From: Colius striatus
Lineage: Eukaryota; Chordata; Aves; Coliiformes; Coliidae
Direction: 5' to 3'
DNA length: 64,000 nt
Assembly (NCBI RefSeq): GCF_028858725.1
Contig: NC_084759.1
Coordinates: 92,524,362 to 92,588,361, forward strand
Part shown: positions 38,351-50,658 of the stretch, in pieces
Layout: each line of letters starts with the position of its first letter
Position numbering within the stretch: the stretch's first letter is position 1
Position numbers and translations under genes: made by a program
The notes under the pieces: generated by a model
The model's database searches: none
Seen by the model: the letters and a program-made list of their open reading frames with translations, nothing else
Told to the model about the DNA's origin: nothing

Positions 38351-41300
38351 AAGCTCTGGCTTGTGGAGACCACTCCAGGGAGCCTTTTGGGGCCCTCAAA
38401 GGAGCCCAGAGACAGGTGTGAATGTTGTTCCACAAAGTGGGGTTTTGGTACCCAGTGTGCAATAAGCCACCTACATACAGAGTTGAGGTACTGCTTTTCT
38501 GCGTATTTGTGCCAAGATGGGTGCTAGGCCCAGAAAGCCGTCCCACCAACAGTACCTCTCCTACTGTATTTACACACAAAGCATTACCATGTTCTGTAGT
38601 CTAATAGTGTTATTCTATTTAGTTACTGGTTAGTAGTTCTTCATCTGGCATATAAATGAGTATGCTGCTTGGTTCACTTCCTCTGCCCTCTTCTCTTGGG
38701 CCTGGGGTATGAACTGGGGAGGTGGGCTGTGAGTTGGTGCTTGCAATATCCCCCTGCCACCTTTACCCCAAGTTACTGGAGGTGTTTGCTGGCTTCATGC
38801 TAATTAGGCAGTCATCCAGCCTTTGGGCCTTCTGAGGCAGGAGGTTCTTTCCTTATCACTCTTTAGTCCCTCTTGAAAGATAAAAAGTAGTTGGGTTCAA
38901 ACAATGAAGCCATTGATTTATGGTCATTTCAACCTAAACAGTGTTTCTGTATCTTAGGCATTAATGCTGCCTTCCAACCAGCAAAGCCTGTTTCCCAAGA
39001 CATTTGGCTCCTTGTCCTTGCTTAAAGGAAAATTCCATTTGATATAGTATATAATGATGGCCGTGGACATACCCTCACTAGCTGGGACTTGGCAGCCACC
39101 TTGGTTCCCCTGGAGCACGGCTGTGAGGCCGAGGGACTGCTGCACCATGCTGGTCTGGAAAGTCAGTCAGTGTTGTCCCACCAGGACTCCTCTTTATCTA
39201 CTTTGGTCTTCCTCACAGACGCCAGTTAATTCTTCCCCTTGACAGTTGTGCAGTTTCTGGGTGCTTGAAATGGCATTTTCATCTTTGGCAGACAGATTTG
39301 GCCGTAATTATTTTTTCCCCTGCATCTCTTCCCTCAACATAACATTCTCCTAGTGTTTGTCCTTTACAATCACCTTCAGCTACTGCTATTTTTTCTTCTT
39401 TTCTATAATAATATATAGTAATATAGTAAAAATAATAATAATAGTAATAATATATGATCTATAATTTAATTTCATTTTTCTGTTCTTTTGCCCTCCACCT
39501 TTTGTTTTTCTGTCTTCTTCATTTTCATTTTATTTATTCTCAACATCTGCCCTTCAACCTGGACAGTGAGGTTCATCCATGCTTCTCATCAAAACACAAT
39601 AAAGCAGTACATTTAAATTTAAGTTAATTTGATTTAAAGACAATTTGGCCAGAAAGTCTTCACAGTGCCAAATCAAATTTAAATGGAAATAGAAATCTAT
39701 GTATCAAGATGGCCTTTGCCTAATTCTCATCTTAAAATATGAGTTCTCATCTCTTAGTGGTTGTTGCACTGGCTCAAATTTAGCAGAAACCCAGGAATTC
39801 CTCAGTCTTCCACAAGGAAGAGATGTTCACATAAGGGAATGAAGAGTAATGAAACCATTTCAGTTGAACTTAGAAACTTTTGTGCAATTCTAAATTACAC
39901 TTTTTAATTTTCTTTGGAAGTTATGTGATTCCCCTCTGCCCTTTAAGAAATTTAAAATAAAATGCCACCACAAAGCAAACATGTCAACAAAGGAGTTAGA
40001 ACAATCTAAAAATATTATTATTTTAGTGAAGGCTACTTGTTAAAATCCATCGGAACTAAAATATCATTTTAACACCTCTCAAATTTCTTTTACATTTTTC
40101 TATCCTCCTTTTTGTTGGTCCCCCCAATCTCGCCCCAATATACAAAGGATTGCACTATATTCAAAGAAATCATTTTTTTACCAGAAGCACAGTGTATAAA
40201 TAACGCTGCCAGGACTATGAAGTAATGTGTTCTACTTTCCAGTAGCCTCAGTATGGAAAAAAAAAATGCAGTGGAACAGATATTCACAAAGGCAATTCAC
40301 CAGAGAAAATTAGTCAGCCTTCTATATTTTATGCTATAATATGCTTTTTTTTAAAGCCAAACAATTAGGACAGGTTTTTTTGTTTGAAAATTGGACAACT
40401 GAGAAAGGACAATTCCAGAGGAAGCAGCAATACTACTTAGAATCTGATCAAACAAAGTGAGACAAATCGTCTCATCGGGGAACCACATCTCTGACAACAA
40501 AAGTGCATTTCATGTGATTTATTCTGAACTATATGAATGTGTAGACATGGAGATAAGTGTCTTGCAGCATTTTCAAAAGCAAACGTGTTAGGTAGTTAGG
40601 CTGTGAAGACATCGTTTTCACTAAAAAAACACTGAAATTTTCCCTAATGTTTCTTCTATTTTTTTGTGCTAAAAAAGTGCAAAGATACTGTTATGACATT
40701 GTGAGGTTTTATTTAGCAAGCTTTTTTTTTACAAACAATTCTAATTTGAAAATAAATAAACAACATCCAAAAAATTTAAGAAAACCTGTATTTCATTTTC
40801 TAAGTCGGATATTCCATTGGGCAGCTTTAGGTGCTGCTGTATCCTCTGCTTGTAATGTTAATATGACAGCTAAGATTACTTTTTTCCTAATTTAACGCAT
40901 AAGTTAATTTTGTGATCTGATATGTGGTCTAAATACTGATAGCTGTGACTAAATTAGATTTTTATCACATGGATGCAAAGATAAGAATACTGTAAAAATG
41001 CAGTTTCTAAAGACAAACAATTTTTTGTTTAATATTGTAAACTGGATTTTGAGCATAAACAGAATTAGAATTCTTTTAAATTACATTGATGGAGAGAATG
41101 TACATATTACAGGAAACAAACTATGCTAGCAGTTCACACATGCAAACTATTCTGAGGGCTTTGTCAGTGACTTGCTCTAAACATCTAGAAGCAGCAAACA
41201 TTTAAAAATATTAGGAACTGCACAAAAATGTCAGTTTTGATCAAAAAAGCATCATGCTTTGGCCATCTCTCATGGTGTGTCATGTAAAATTATTTTTGTG

Positions 41301-43903
41301 CTTCAATGGAATGACCATATAGCACAAATATTTTCCCTTTACATAAATGTTAACAGTGAAGAACCTTTTCATGTCTGCATGTTTTCATTTCTAGACCCAT
41401 GGTTTCTTAAATCCCACCTCGCCATGTCAAAAAAATAAGTGTAAAACCAATGACCCTTTGTCCTGACAATTTCAACATTTTATCTAGATCTAGCAAATCT
41501 ACAAGCTGCAAATCAATCACAAAAAAAGAGAAGAACCACTGATTATCTCTTCTACTATAAATATTACATATTACAGTTGAGAAGTCACACTGGCATGAAA
41601 CTGGCAGGCCAGAACAAAGAAATACATTTAAAACATTTTTTAAAAATCCATTTAGCAGAATAATCATTACTGGCTACTAGCTGTGTTCAATAATTTAAGT
41701 GGTTATTTTTGCTTGTTCTTGGCTACTTGAAATGATCACTTTCCCAGGAATACAATTGTAACCTACATTTTCATCCTCCACAGGCATGCATAGACTTTAC
41801 AGCTACTGCAAGAAAGTGTTTTCCCGTTTCATGTATGTCCTCTCATTCCATTCTGGGAAAATAAAATAGCACTGTAATGGTTATTGTAATCTTGAAAATA
41901 TTTGTGTGACAATGCAGTGGAATTGTAATACAGAGAACATGCAGTTGTGATGCTTGTGTATTTTCCATTTGCTTTAGGTTTTACTACTGATGAGGTTTTT
42001 ACACAGGACCTATTAATTTTGCACCCTGCATAAAGTCTTGAAGGTGTCTGACTTCAACTAGCTGCTATAATTTCTTCTCTGTTAACTTGAATTCACTGAT
42101 AATTCTTCTTAGTCCATTTAAAATATATGTAAAAAAAAATAGCTACCCTGCCCAAATCACAGTCTCTCTTCATTTTGATTCTTAATCCTTTCCTTCTCTA
42201 TCAGAATTTGAGAGTCTATACTCCTTCTCTCCTTTCCTCCCTGTGTGAACAAGGTCCTACTAGCTTACCTCCAATCTTTCCCCTCTACCACCAAGGTCAT
42301 CAAAACAAATACCATCCAGTTTGCATCCTGAAGCAGTGGTATTTCAGGAATAAGAACAAAGGACTGACAGAATTGTATAACTGACCCCCTTCATATACTT
42401 TAACTTGGTGCCTCACACAGCAGGCATGTGGTGTTAAGCCCAACTGCAGGCCCTGCTATGGGAAGGGGATGAGTACAGCTGGGCTGAATCTGTGGAAGAC
42501 AAGGTGGCTGATGTGGCTGCTGCCAGTTGGGAAGGAGAGAGAGGTGGTGGTGCTGCAGGGAAGAGCCCGTTCTCTACTGAAGCCACTGTTCTATGTATCT
42601 CTGTCTTCCTCGGTAACACTCTTTCCATAGCTTTCTACTATTCCAGCTTAGGTCATGGAAGCAGCAAGGCCATGGCGTGGTGGTGCCCAGGCAGTATCTG
42701 GCTTTACTTTTCCTGCCACTGATTTGATGTTGCTTCCCATCTGCAATGGAGTGTTCTGGTTGGGGTTTACTGCTGTAAAGAGTTTGTCTTCAGAACACCC
42801 ATTGAATTCAATAGAAGTGCTTGAAAAAAAAATCTGTCCTTTTCCTCTGGTATTTTTTAGGTTAGGACCTTGCTTATTTTATCCTCAGAATGTTAAGCAA
42901 TCTATGAATTGTTATAATAAACTTCTGGCAAAATACTGCCTGAAATGTCCTGAGAGCCACAGTGAAATTTAATATATGCCTGAAACAGGGGAACTCAGAT
43001 TTACAGTCTTGACTATTTTAAAATTCTAATTATGCTTCAGGAAAGGAAAATGAGAGTAATTCACTCAGAATGCTGGCCATAAAGAAAGGCAAATGGCAGT
43101 AATACAGTTAGAATCTAGCCCATAAAGATTTTTGCAATTGCTGTATAGAAACAGCGTACACAACTGCGTGTGCTCTATGTTACTATGCATGTAAGCTTTA
43201 AAAATGTAGTTCAGTTCAGAGCTGATGTGAAAATTCTGGAAAGCTGGTTAGGAATCCTAGCTGCAGAGAAACTTAACCAGGTGCTATTGTGAGCACCTTG
43301 TTTTTTTGAGTTCTTGCAGACCGGTAGATTACTATTGTCAGCTTTTTTTTCCTATCATGCCCCTATTCAAGGTGTAGGTTCTCCCTCTTGGGAATCATTG
43401 GGTTCATTGATCCCCAGATCATGCCTACATTAGTGAACTGCATGATTCACAGTGAAAAAATGTATTGCTATTAATACTGGCGTAATGGTTTAATAAAACT
43501 ATACTTTACTAAGTTATTCCCAGAGTATTACTGTTTGCCTCCAAAAGCACCACCTGTGGAGTTACCACTGTTAATGGAAAGTGAACATGGTGTCTGTTTT
43601 GAATGAAAATGGCTTCAGAGAATGAAAGGGGGGAACCTTGCCCTCCTGTAGATCTAGTTAGCGATGGCCCAGTGCAGCCACACCAATGCACACATAGAGA
43701 TATAAAATCTTTAAGGGATTTGTCTGGGAAATTCTTGAACATCGGAGTCTTAGTATAGATCTTGGGCATTTTGTCAAATATACCACAGTTAAAGAGCTTG
43801 GATGAGCAGTATATAAGCTTATGTGGGCAGTAAAGATGTACACTGATTTTGCTACCTCAAATGATTGCTATATCAATGACAGTTTATTTTGGTCTGAATG
43901 CAG
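38351..43903 (+). other. Region between CpG island and first recognisable LCA5L exon
   Basis: The LCA5L N-terminal coding exon(s) should lie here but none was recognised. An ATA-rich low-complexity run occurs at 39403-39468. Other open frames (for example 42492-42722 and 42655-42972) show no family resemblance. The missing exons may be too diverged, or lost. Confidence 0.5.
39403..39468. repeat. AT-rich low-complexity run
   Basis: Imperfect TAA/TA repeats (ctataataatatatagtaat, then aaaataataataatagtaat). Confidence 0.8.
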
Positions 43904-44420
43904 GAGGAAAAAACTTGTCATCTGAGAAGATACCACATCAGAATTCTTCACTTTTAAGCCTGCAGAGTAGTATGATTTCCCAGAAAAAAAATACAGTGGC
44001 TCAGCGAATATCATCAGCAAAACATCACATAATTAAAGAGCTGAAGAATGAAATGTTTTTTTTTTACAATACAAATTAGAAGTATCAAGCCAAGAAAGCC
44101 ACATTTTGAGACAGCTTCAGTGTCAACATTCAAAAGCAATTAGTAGATATGAAAATTCAGAAAGTAACTTGCCGAATCTTTTAGCAAGTCATTATAATGA
44201 GGTGGGAGCTTTGAGGAAACTCCTGAGGATGTCTCAGAAAGATGAGAGAAATGCATCCAGGAACCTCAGAAAAGTTGAAGCAGAGCTGCTAAAAGCTAAA
44301 GATGCTTTGCAGGCCATGTACATGCTTTCAGAAGACAAAGCTCTTGCAAAGAGAGAGGAACTTGATCACAGATTATCAGTCCTTACAGAAAAAATAGAAG
44401 TGAATGACAAGAAAATACAG
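43904..44420 (+). pseudogene. LCA5L: LCA5L coiled-coil exon with frame break
   Basis: The acceptor (gtctgaatgcag) and donor (gtaata) are good. The first part reads SLLSLQSSMISQKKNTVAQR and AKHHIIKELKNEM. After a run of ten T (44056-44065) that frame stops at TAG. Two positions over, a frame continues as LQYKLEVSSQESHILRQLQ, then ISRYENSESNLPNLLASHYN and finally EVNDKKIQ at the donor. Both halves match the lebercilin-like coiled coil, so the exon is real but disrupted by an apparent two-base gain (or one-base loss) in the T run. The rest of the exon is open. Removing two bases would make the phase agree with the next exon; this describes the lesion and could equally be a sequencing slip. Confidence 0.88.
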
Positions 44421-45872
44421 GTAATACATGCTTATAATTGTATTTGTGGAGAGTTTTATGTGCATGAACAGTGGAAGGTTTTTAGCTGCTGCTTGCAATA
44501 TTAATGATGCCAATACAGTCCTGTAACATTGAACGTTCTTTTTAATGCAGTGCTGTCCTGCAAATGGCAGTAGTACCCTTTGCTAGGATTTTAAGATCTT
44601 TTGTAAGTGTATGAGTAGATTAAGTTTCACAATGAAGATCTTTTAGGAGTGACTTAACCCTGTGAGGTCAGAAACGTATATAGCTGGAGAGTAATCTTCA
44701 GAAGAGTGTCTACTCTGCTCCCTGCCTGCAGCATGGGGTACCCAGGGTGGCTTGGGACATTTAGCCACGATAGCATGGACCCTAATTTACCTTGGCAAAG
44801 CACATGATTAGTCATACATGGAGACCACCAGGCTGCTTTTGATGGACTTCCTTAAACAACCAAAGCTGGCTTCTCTCCAGAGCTAGCATCGTTGTTTTCA
44901 TGTGGTGCTGTTGAACAGTATGGACATTACCTCCATCTCTTCCCTTACTGTCACTGACTGCAATTGGCTGTAGGGCGGTTGCTGATATTTAAGCAGTAGT
45001 CGAGTATCCTAGATTTTAAGGTTGGTTCTACTGTCAGCTTGTGCAACTGTAGTAAAAGCCTGGTGGGAGTGCAAGAGGAGATAATTCAACTCCTTTTAAT
45101 ATCTCATGCTTCTTTAATCTTATTTAACCTTTCACAAAAAGGCAGTAACGTAGTTTTTAAAACAAAACTGGAAGAGTGAAATTTCAGTTGTCCTCCTGGA
45201 ATTAATTTCTATTTTCTATGGGGTATATTATGCATAGAATTAAAGAGCGAGGGAGAGGCATTTCACCACCTGAACAGCTAGGTCTGAAGTATGCTTATTA
45301 CATGAGAGAAAATTAAAATATAAACAACTGAATTCAGATTTTCTTTTGAAAACTTTCTATTTACAGAAGCCCTAGTGAGAAGTTATAAAAAGAATGCAGG
45401 GTTAGGTGTCCACCTTACAGTGTTATTAACTATAATTGCACTGGGTTCTCATGACAAAATACTCAATAAAGTGCTCAATAAATTACCCAGCTGTCATTTA
45501 CACTAAGCCTCCTCATGCTGCCACAGTTAATAGAGCACAGTGTGAACAGAAATGTTGTCTTAAATTTTTTCAAAGACTATTGTATTCATTAATCCTTCAG
45601 GAAGGTAATATACAGCCTTATTTTTTATGTTTGAATGCAAAGTATATTTTTCTGTTTAGTAAAATCAGGTTTTAAACTAGGTTATGCTTAGTTTCAAATT
45701 ACTTTTTCAGGTACTTCATCATAACTTCATGAATTGTTTACAATATGATATAATTATTAGAAGCTTACTTTTCATTATATTAGCATCTTATTTTTTAGCT
45801 CTAGTAAGAACTGAATTTTTTCAACCATTATACTGAGTAGATCCATATGGTAAAATGCATAATCTTTTAAAG
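44421..45872 (+). other. LCA5L: LCA5L intron
   Basis: About 1.45 kb with no recognised repeat or exon. Confidence 0.6.
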
Positions 45873-46010
45873 AGCCTAGAAGAGCAGCTGAAGTTGAACA
45901 ATTGCATCTTTAGTCATCAGCTAGCAAAGGAGAACAAGAGAGCTGTGGAAGCTGGGATAATTACAAAGAACTTGCAAATGGAAATTAACTCCCTTCACCA
46001 AAAAATTAAG
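45873..46010 (+). CDS. LCA5L: LCA5L coiled-coil exon (intact)
   Basis: Forty-six codons starting SLEEQLKLNNCIFSHQLAKE and ending LHQKIK, with acceptor TTTTAAAG and donor GTATTC, phase 0 at both ends. It corresponds to the human LCA5L segment that follows DKKIQ (SLEKQLRLNCRAFSRQLA in human). The exon has no stop or frameshift, so by itself it looks functional. Whether it is still translated depends on the broken exons around it. Confidence 0.88.
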
Positions 46011-47928
46011 GTATTCAAGATTTTAAACAGGTTTCTGGTTCCTACAAGAAAATTCAAGTATTTAATGCTACCTATTTCCTTTTGCCTCCTTTATATTATT
46101 TAGTAATGGAATTTTTGTTTCCTAGTTGAGTCTATAGTCTACCAAGTCAAAATATCAAATGATGAAATTATTGTAGAGTTCATTTTTCAAAAGCCCAAAG
46201 TAGCTCAATAACTAATTGAAACAGAGATTAATGCATCACAATTTGAAGAAGTAATACAAACCAACTTATTACCATTTTGGTAGATCTAAGCCAATATATT
46301 CATCCACTGACTTCAAGTGAGCTCCCTTTCAGAAGTACTTTCAAATCAAAATGAGCCAAATATTACAATCTGCAAAACTAGAGTTTACCAAAAAGACTTC
46401 TGACAATGTTTCAACAGTCTGTTTAATTCCAGCTTGGTTTTTTGATTAATGTTTTTGGGACAAATATATTCCATTCAACACTTACTGTAATGCTTGTAAA
46501 CCAAACATACAGGAAAACATAAAAGTGACACTAAATAGAAACAGAGACAAAATTGCCATGAATGGTATTTCATATGCGTTACAAACAAGAAAGACACCAC
46601 ATATTCCAGAGAACATGAAAACCATTGCAGCTTTTTAGTAATTTAAGCTGTGTTTGTAACACAGTTATGATACACTTTTAAAAAAGATTCTGTTTGAAGT
46701 GATGGATCCATCTGTTGATCCTGCCAGGGAGCTTTCTCTTTCTAAATGGAATCAGTGTCTGCAAAAGATGTTGTCAAGGAAAGTTTTCCCAGGCACTGTG
46801 AAAAGCAGAACAGGCAACTCCTGAGGACTCACCTTTGCATTTCTGCACAGGAGCATTGTTTGTCCTCTTACCTATTTGTAAGATGCAGAAACATTTCTCT
46901 TGATATTTAGCAGCAGCCAGGCTGTCCAGTTGCAAAAAGCCCAGTGAGCTGTGGAGAAAGTAAAAAAGTTCAGTGCTCTCCCGGGACCCTGTACCAAAGT
47001 ACCCTGACTAGCACCTGCCATGCTAGAGTCTGAGCTCCTCCTATATGAGCAGATCTGGGAGACGGCAATAATTATAGTCCCAGGAATGCTAATGTAAAAC
47101 TTCCAGAATGGAAATTATTCTAAACTACGGTTCTCCCCTTAAGATTTATATAAAATATTTCTATTTCATATGGTTTCCATGCAGTTTTCTATGTGTGCCC
47201 AGTTCTCTCAGTGTTATATTTAGATTCACAAAACCTATTGTTTTACCACAAACATGATCAGGAATGTTTATTAACCTTATTTCTGTGCCAGAACAGACGA
47301 TAGTTTATTCTTAAACATTTGTGGTTTTGGGCACGTGGCTTATGCAGCCCATTCGATGTATTCAGACACACTTTCAGGATAGCCTCTATCACTGAAGTAA
47401 ATGTAGCTCCTATTTTTCACACTAAAAACTTATTGGTGAGGGGTGTTACTAAAATCGCTTTTCTATTTTTAAGATAGGTTTCAGTAAGGAAAGAAGACTC
47501 TTGCTAAATAGATTTCCAAAGTGTGCCTCTGAAGTTTATGTCATCTCCTAAGCAATAGTTGTAAAACAGAACACATTGTAACCAGGGGCACTGAGTAAAT
47601 ACTTTTTTTTTTAAATTAAAAAAGAAGCCAAAAATTACTTGGTCTAAAAAAAATAAATAAATCTCAGAACAACAAGTTAAAAGACTTCATCCTCTGACCA
47701 CTGTGTTCTGAAAAAGATCATATAGGTATACAGAAGTGTTCTTAGCCTTAAAAAGGAAGAACTTTGATTTGGCTCATGAAAGAAAATGATAATCTGCTAT
47801 TCATGTAAAGTCACCACATGGCCTGGAACAAAGCAAAATCACTGACAATTTTCTCCTGAGAAAATTAAGTTGGTAAAAAGTAATTCTTAACACATGTTAG
47901 AAGTTTAATAGTGTTTATTTCTTCTTAG
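46011..47928 (+). other. LCA5L: LCA5L intron
   Basis: About 1.9 kb; nothing recognised beyond short A-rich runs near 47620. Confidence 0.6.
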
Positions 47929-48022
47929 GAAATGGATCGGCAAATTTATGTTAAAAATACCTATGCGAATCGGATGCCTAAAATCCCAAAAGACAAAAGT
48001 GATTCAGTACCTCCTGAAAAAA
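47929..48022 (+). CDS. LCA5L: LCA5L exon following the coiled coil (intact)
   Basis: Thirty-one codons plus one base: EMDRQIYVKNTYANRMPKIP, then KDKSDSVPPEK. The acceptor is tttatttcttcttag and the donor GTAAGT, a near-perfect consensus. It aligns with the human [20 protein letters not shown] segment and the start of the following Ser/Pro-rich region. The exon ends in phase 1, which does not fit the phase-0 entry of the next candidate exon at 52876. Confidence 0.85.
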
Positions 48023-49302
48023 GTAAGTGTACATTAATTTTCCTTTTTAGTTTAATTATGTGAAACTTACATTGTTTTATAACTGGGATGTGTATTGCAA
48101 AATAAAAGCCAAACTGCTACTTTTATATGGGCTAAAAATATTTTGACACTACATTTAAAGAGAAGTGCTTGGGTTTTTTCTCATTTGTTTTATGACTACA
48201 AACACATGACCCATTTTTTATATTTAACCCAATTTTCATCATGAATAGCATTTAGCACACATAGTTTTAGTATACTAACAGTGACACTGAAACAGTGCTC
48301 CTATTTTAAGTGTTTATTTTCATCAAAAACCTATTTGTTTTTTAACAAGCTGAAGCTATCAGTCTGCAAAGCTTTTACAGACTGATTTTGGTTCAGGCTG
48401 TTCCTTTTGACTGGGCCTGGAGAAGTGGTCACTGTCAGTGTGAATTCACACAACATGGCACACTAACTCAAGGCACCTAACAAACAACCCTCCTGTAGCA
48501 AGCTCCTAGTTGTAGTACAGATTTCCAAAGTGCCTTTATATGAGAAAAGAAAAAAAGGTCTTTAAAAAGTGTTTTCTTATCTCTAAAATCCTTAGACCTT
48601 GTCACTTACAAATAGCAGAGATGCTTCCGTGTCCCTTATTGAAGTTCCTGCCACTTGCACTTTGTTGAGATGAAAAGAAAAGAGTTTTCAGATAGAAGGT
48701 TTAGGAACTTTAAAGGCCAGTCTGATGATCATACTGTCACCTTATCTGAGAGAAGAGAATATTGATCCTCAATAGTCCTTTGTTTTTTAGCATATGTAAA
48801 TTTAAATGGGAAATGAGAGATAGTAATAACCCAGTTATTATATATCCACTCATTTCTATTCACAGAATTCTTCTTATTTAGACTAATATAGTAGAATGAT
48901 AGAAAAGAGCAGTAGAAAGATAATTCTATCAGGCAAGAAAGACCTCTTCAGTGAAGAGTGTTTCTTTCACATGGATGCTCAGCCAGGAATTGTAGAGAAA
49001 TATCTATTATATGCAATCTTGTCTAGCAATCCCATTCAAAGTGGGATTCAACTGCCTACTGATAAGCATACAGTGCCATTGGAGATGTCTTCTCACATTC
49101 TGCCTGCCCTGGAGTTGTTCCAGGAGGACATGGGTCTTCCATTGGTCCTGTGTAATACCAGACAGCCTTACGTGCATACCTTCAATATTTGAGGGCACCT
49201 CATATGGCCTGAGGTGCCTGTGTTCAGCTAAGTGGATCCTACCCCTTGAACAGAGAAATCAACAGCTAAAAACAATTAGAAATTGTACAAACCAAGAAAT
49301 GT

Positions 49303-50268
49303 TATAGAATCATAGAATTGAGTAGCTTCAAAAAGACCTTTAAGATCATTGAGTCCAATCACTAACCTCACACTGCCAAGCCCACCACTAAACCATGTCC
49401 TTCAGCTCCTCATCTACATGTCTTTTAAATATCTCCAGGCATGTTGACTATACCACCTCCCTGGACAGCATGTACCAGTGTCTAGTAACCCCCTAAGTGA
49501 AAAAGTTCTTCCTAATAGTTAATCTAAACCTTGCCTGGTGAAACTTGAGGTCCTTCCCTGTTATTCTATCACTTATTACCTGTGATGAGAGATCAATCTC
49601 CACCTCACTACAACCTCCTTTAAGGCAGTTGGAGAGAGCCTCAGCCTCCTCTTATTCAGGCTGAATAACCCCAGTTCTCTCAGCCGTTCCTCATCAGACT
49701 TGTTCTCCAAATCTTTCACGAGCTTTGCTGTCTCTGGACATGCTCCAGCACCTCATTGTCCTTCAGTATTTGAAATGTGGCCTCACCAGCGCCAAGAGAG
49801 GAGCGTGATCGCTTCCCTGTCCCTCCTGGTCACACTACTCCTGATTCAAACCAGGATACCATTGGCCTTCTTGGCCACCTGGGCACACTGTTGGCTCATC
49901 TTCAGCTGCCTGTTGACCAACGCCCTCAGGTCCTTTTTCAGCTGGGCAGCTTTCCACCCACTCCTCCCCAAGCCTGTAGCATTGCATGGGGTTGCTGTGG
50001 CCCAAGTGCAGGACCCATCACTTGGCCTTGTTGAACCTCATAGAATTGGCCTCAGCCCATCGCTACAGCCTGTCCAGGTCGCTCTGAAGAGCCTTCCTGC
50101 CCTCAAGCTGATCTACACTCCCATTCTGCTTCATATCATTTGCAAACATTACTGAGGGTGCACTCTATCCCTTCATCCAGATCACTGATAAAGATGTTAA
50201 ACAGAACTAGGTCCAACACTGAGCCCTGGGGAACACCAATGGTGACTGGCCGCCAGATGTTGCCCTTA
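49303..50268 (-). mobile_element. CR1 LINE fragment, about 1 kb, reaching the reverse transcriptase
   Basis: It starts with tatagaatcatagaattgag in minus orientation and is the longest CR1 piece in the window. Its 5'-most part (50136-50260, minus strand) translates to [20 protein letters not shown], a CR1 reverse-transcriptase motif close to the catalytic region. The rest covers the ORF2 C-terminus and 3' UTR. The frame is broken, so it is inactive. It lies in LCA5L, antisense to it. Confidence 0.92.
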
Positions 50269-50448
50269 TGCTCACTATATTTACCAGGAAAAAAAATGTT
50301 GAAGAAGGTAGTTTTTTCTTGAAGCACTTAAACATTTCTAATTTATCATCTGCTTTAGATATTGTATCTAGAATTTAATAATAAATGTGTTTGACATGGA
50401 AACTAATCAAGAGGTTTCAAGTACTCTCCTCACAATGAAAGTAAAGTT

Positions 50449-50658
50449 TTGTCACCTACTCAGGATTATAAACATTCTGACAATATCCTGGAGGAGAGCT
50501 TTCTGCATAACAAACTTACACCCTTAGTTTTGGATAATGATCTAAACATCAACTTCCCTGAGTTAAGCACCTCCTTAGATATTCCTGCTCCTGAACTGAA
50601 GGAGGAATGGAACTTTCTTTGTATGGGTACAAAAGTGCATTTAATTTTTAAATGGTAG
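50449..50658 (+). other. Unassigned open frame inside the LCA5L intron
   Basis: A frame that can be extended upstream to about 50416. It includes LSPTQDYKHSDNILEESFLH and FPELSTSLDIPAPELKEEW. The composition looks protein-like and it is on the LCA5L strand, between recognisable LCA5L exons. A GT at 50625 (tatgggtac) could be a weak donor. I could not align it to LCA5L and no strong acceptor precedes it. It is either an LCA5L exon too diverged to recognise, or chance. Confidence 0.25.

Noticed and set aside
37771-38579. Minus-strand frames of 220 and 208 codons, and a 191-codon plus-strand frame
   Set aside because: They run across the CpG island, where high GC removes stop codons. They have Pro/Arg/Ala-rich low-complexity translation and no family resemblance.
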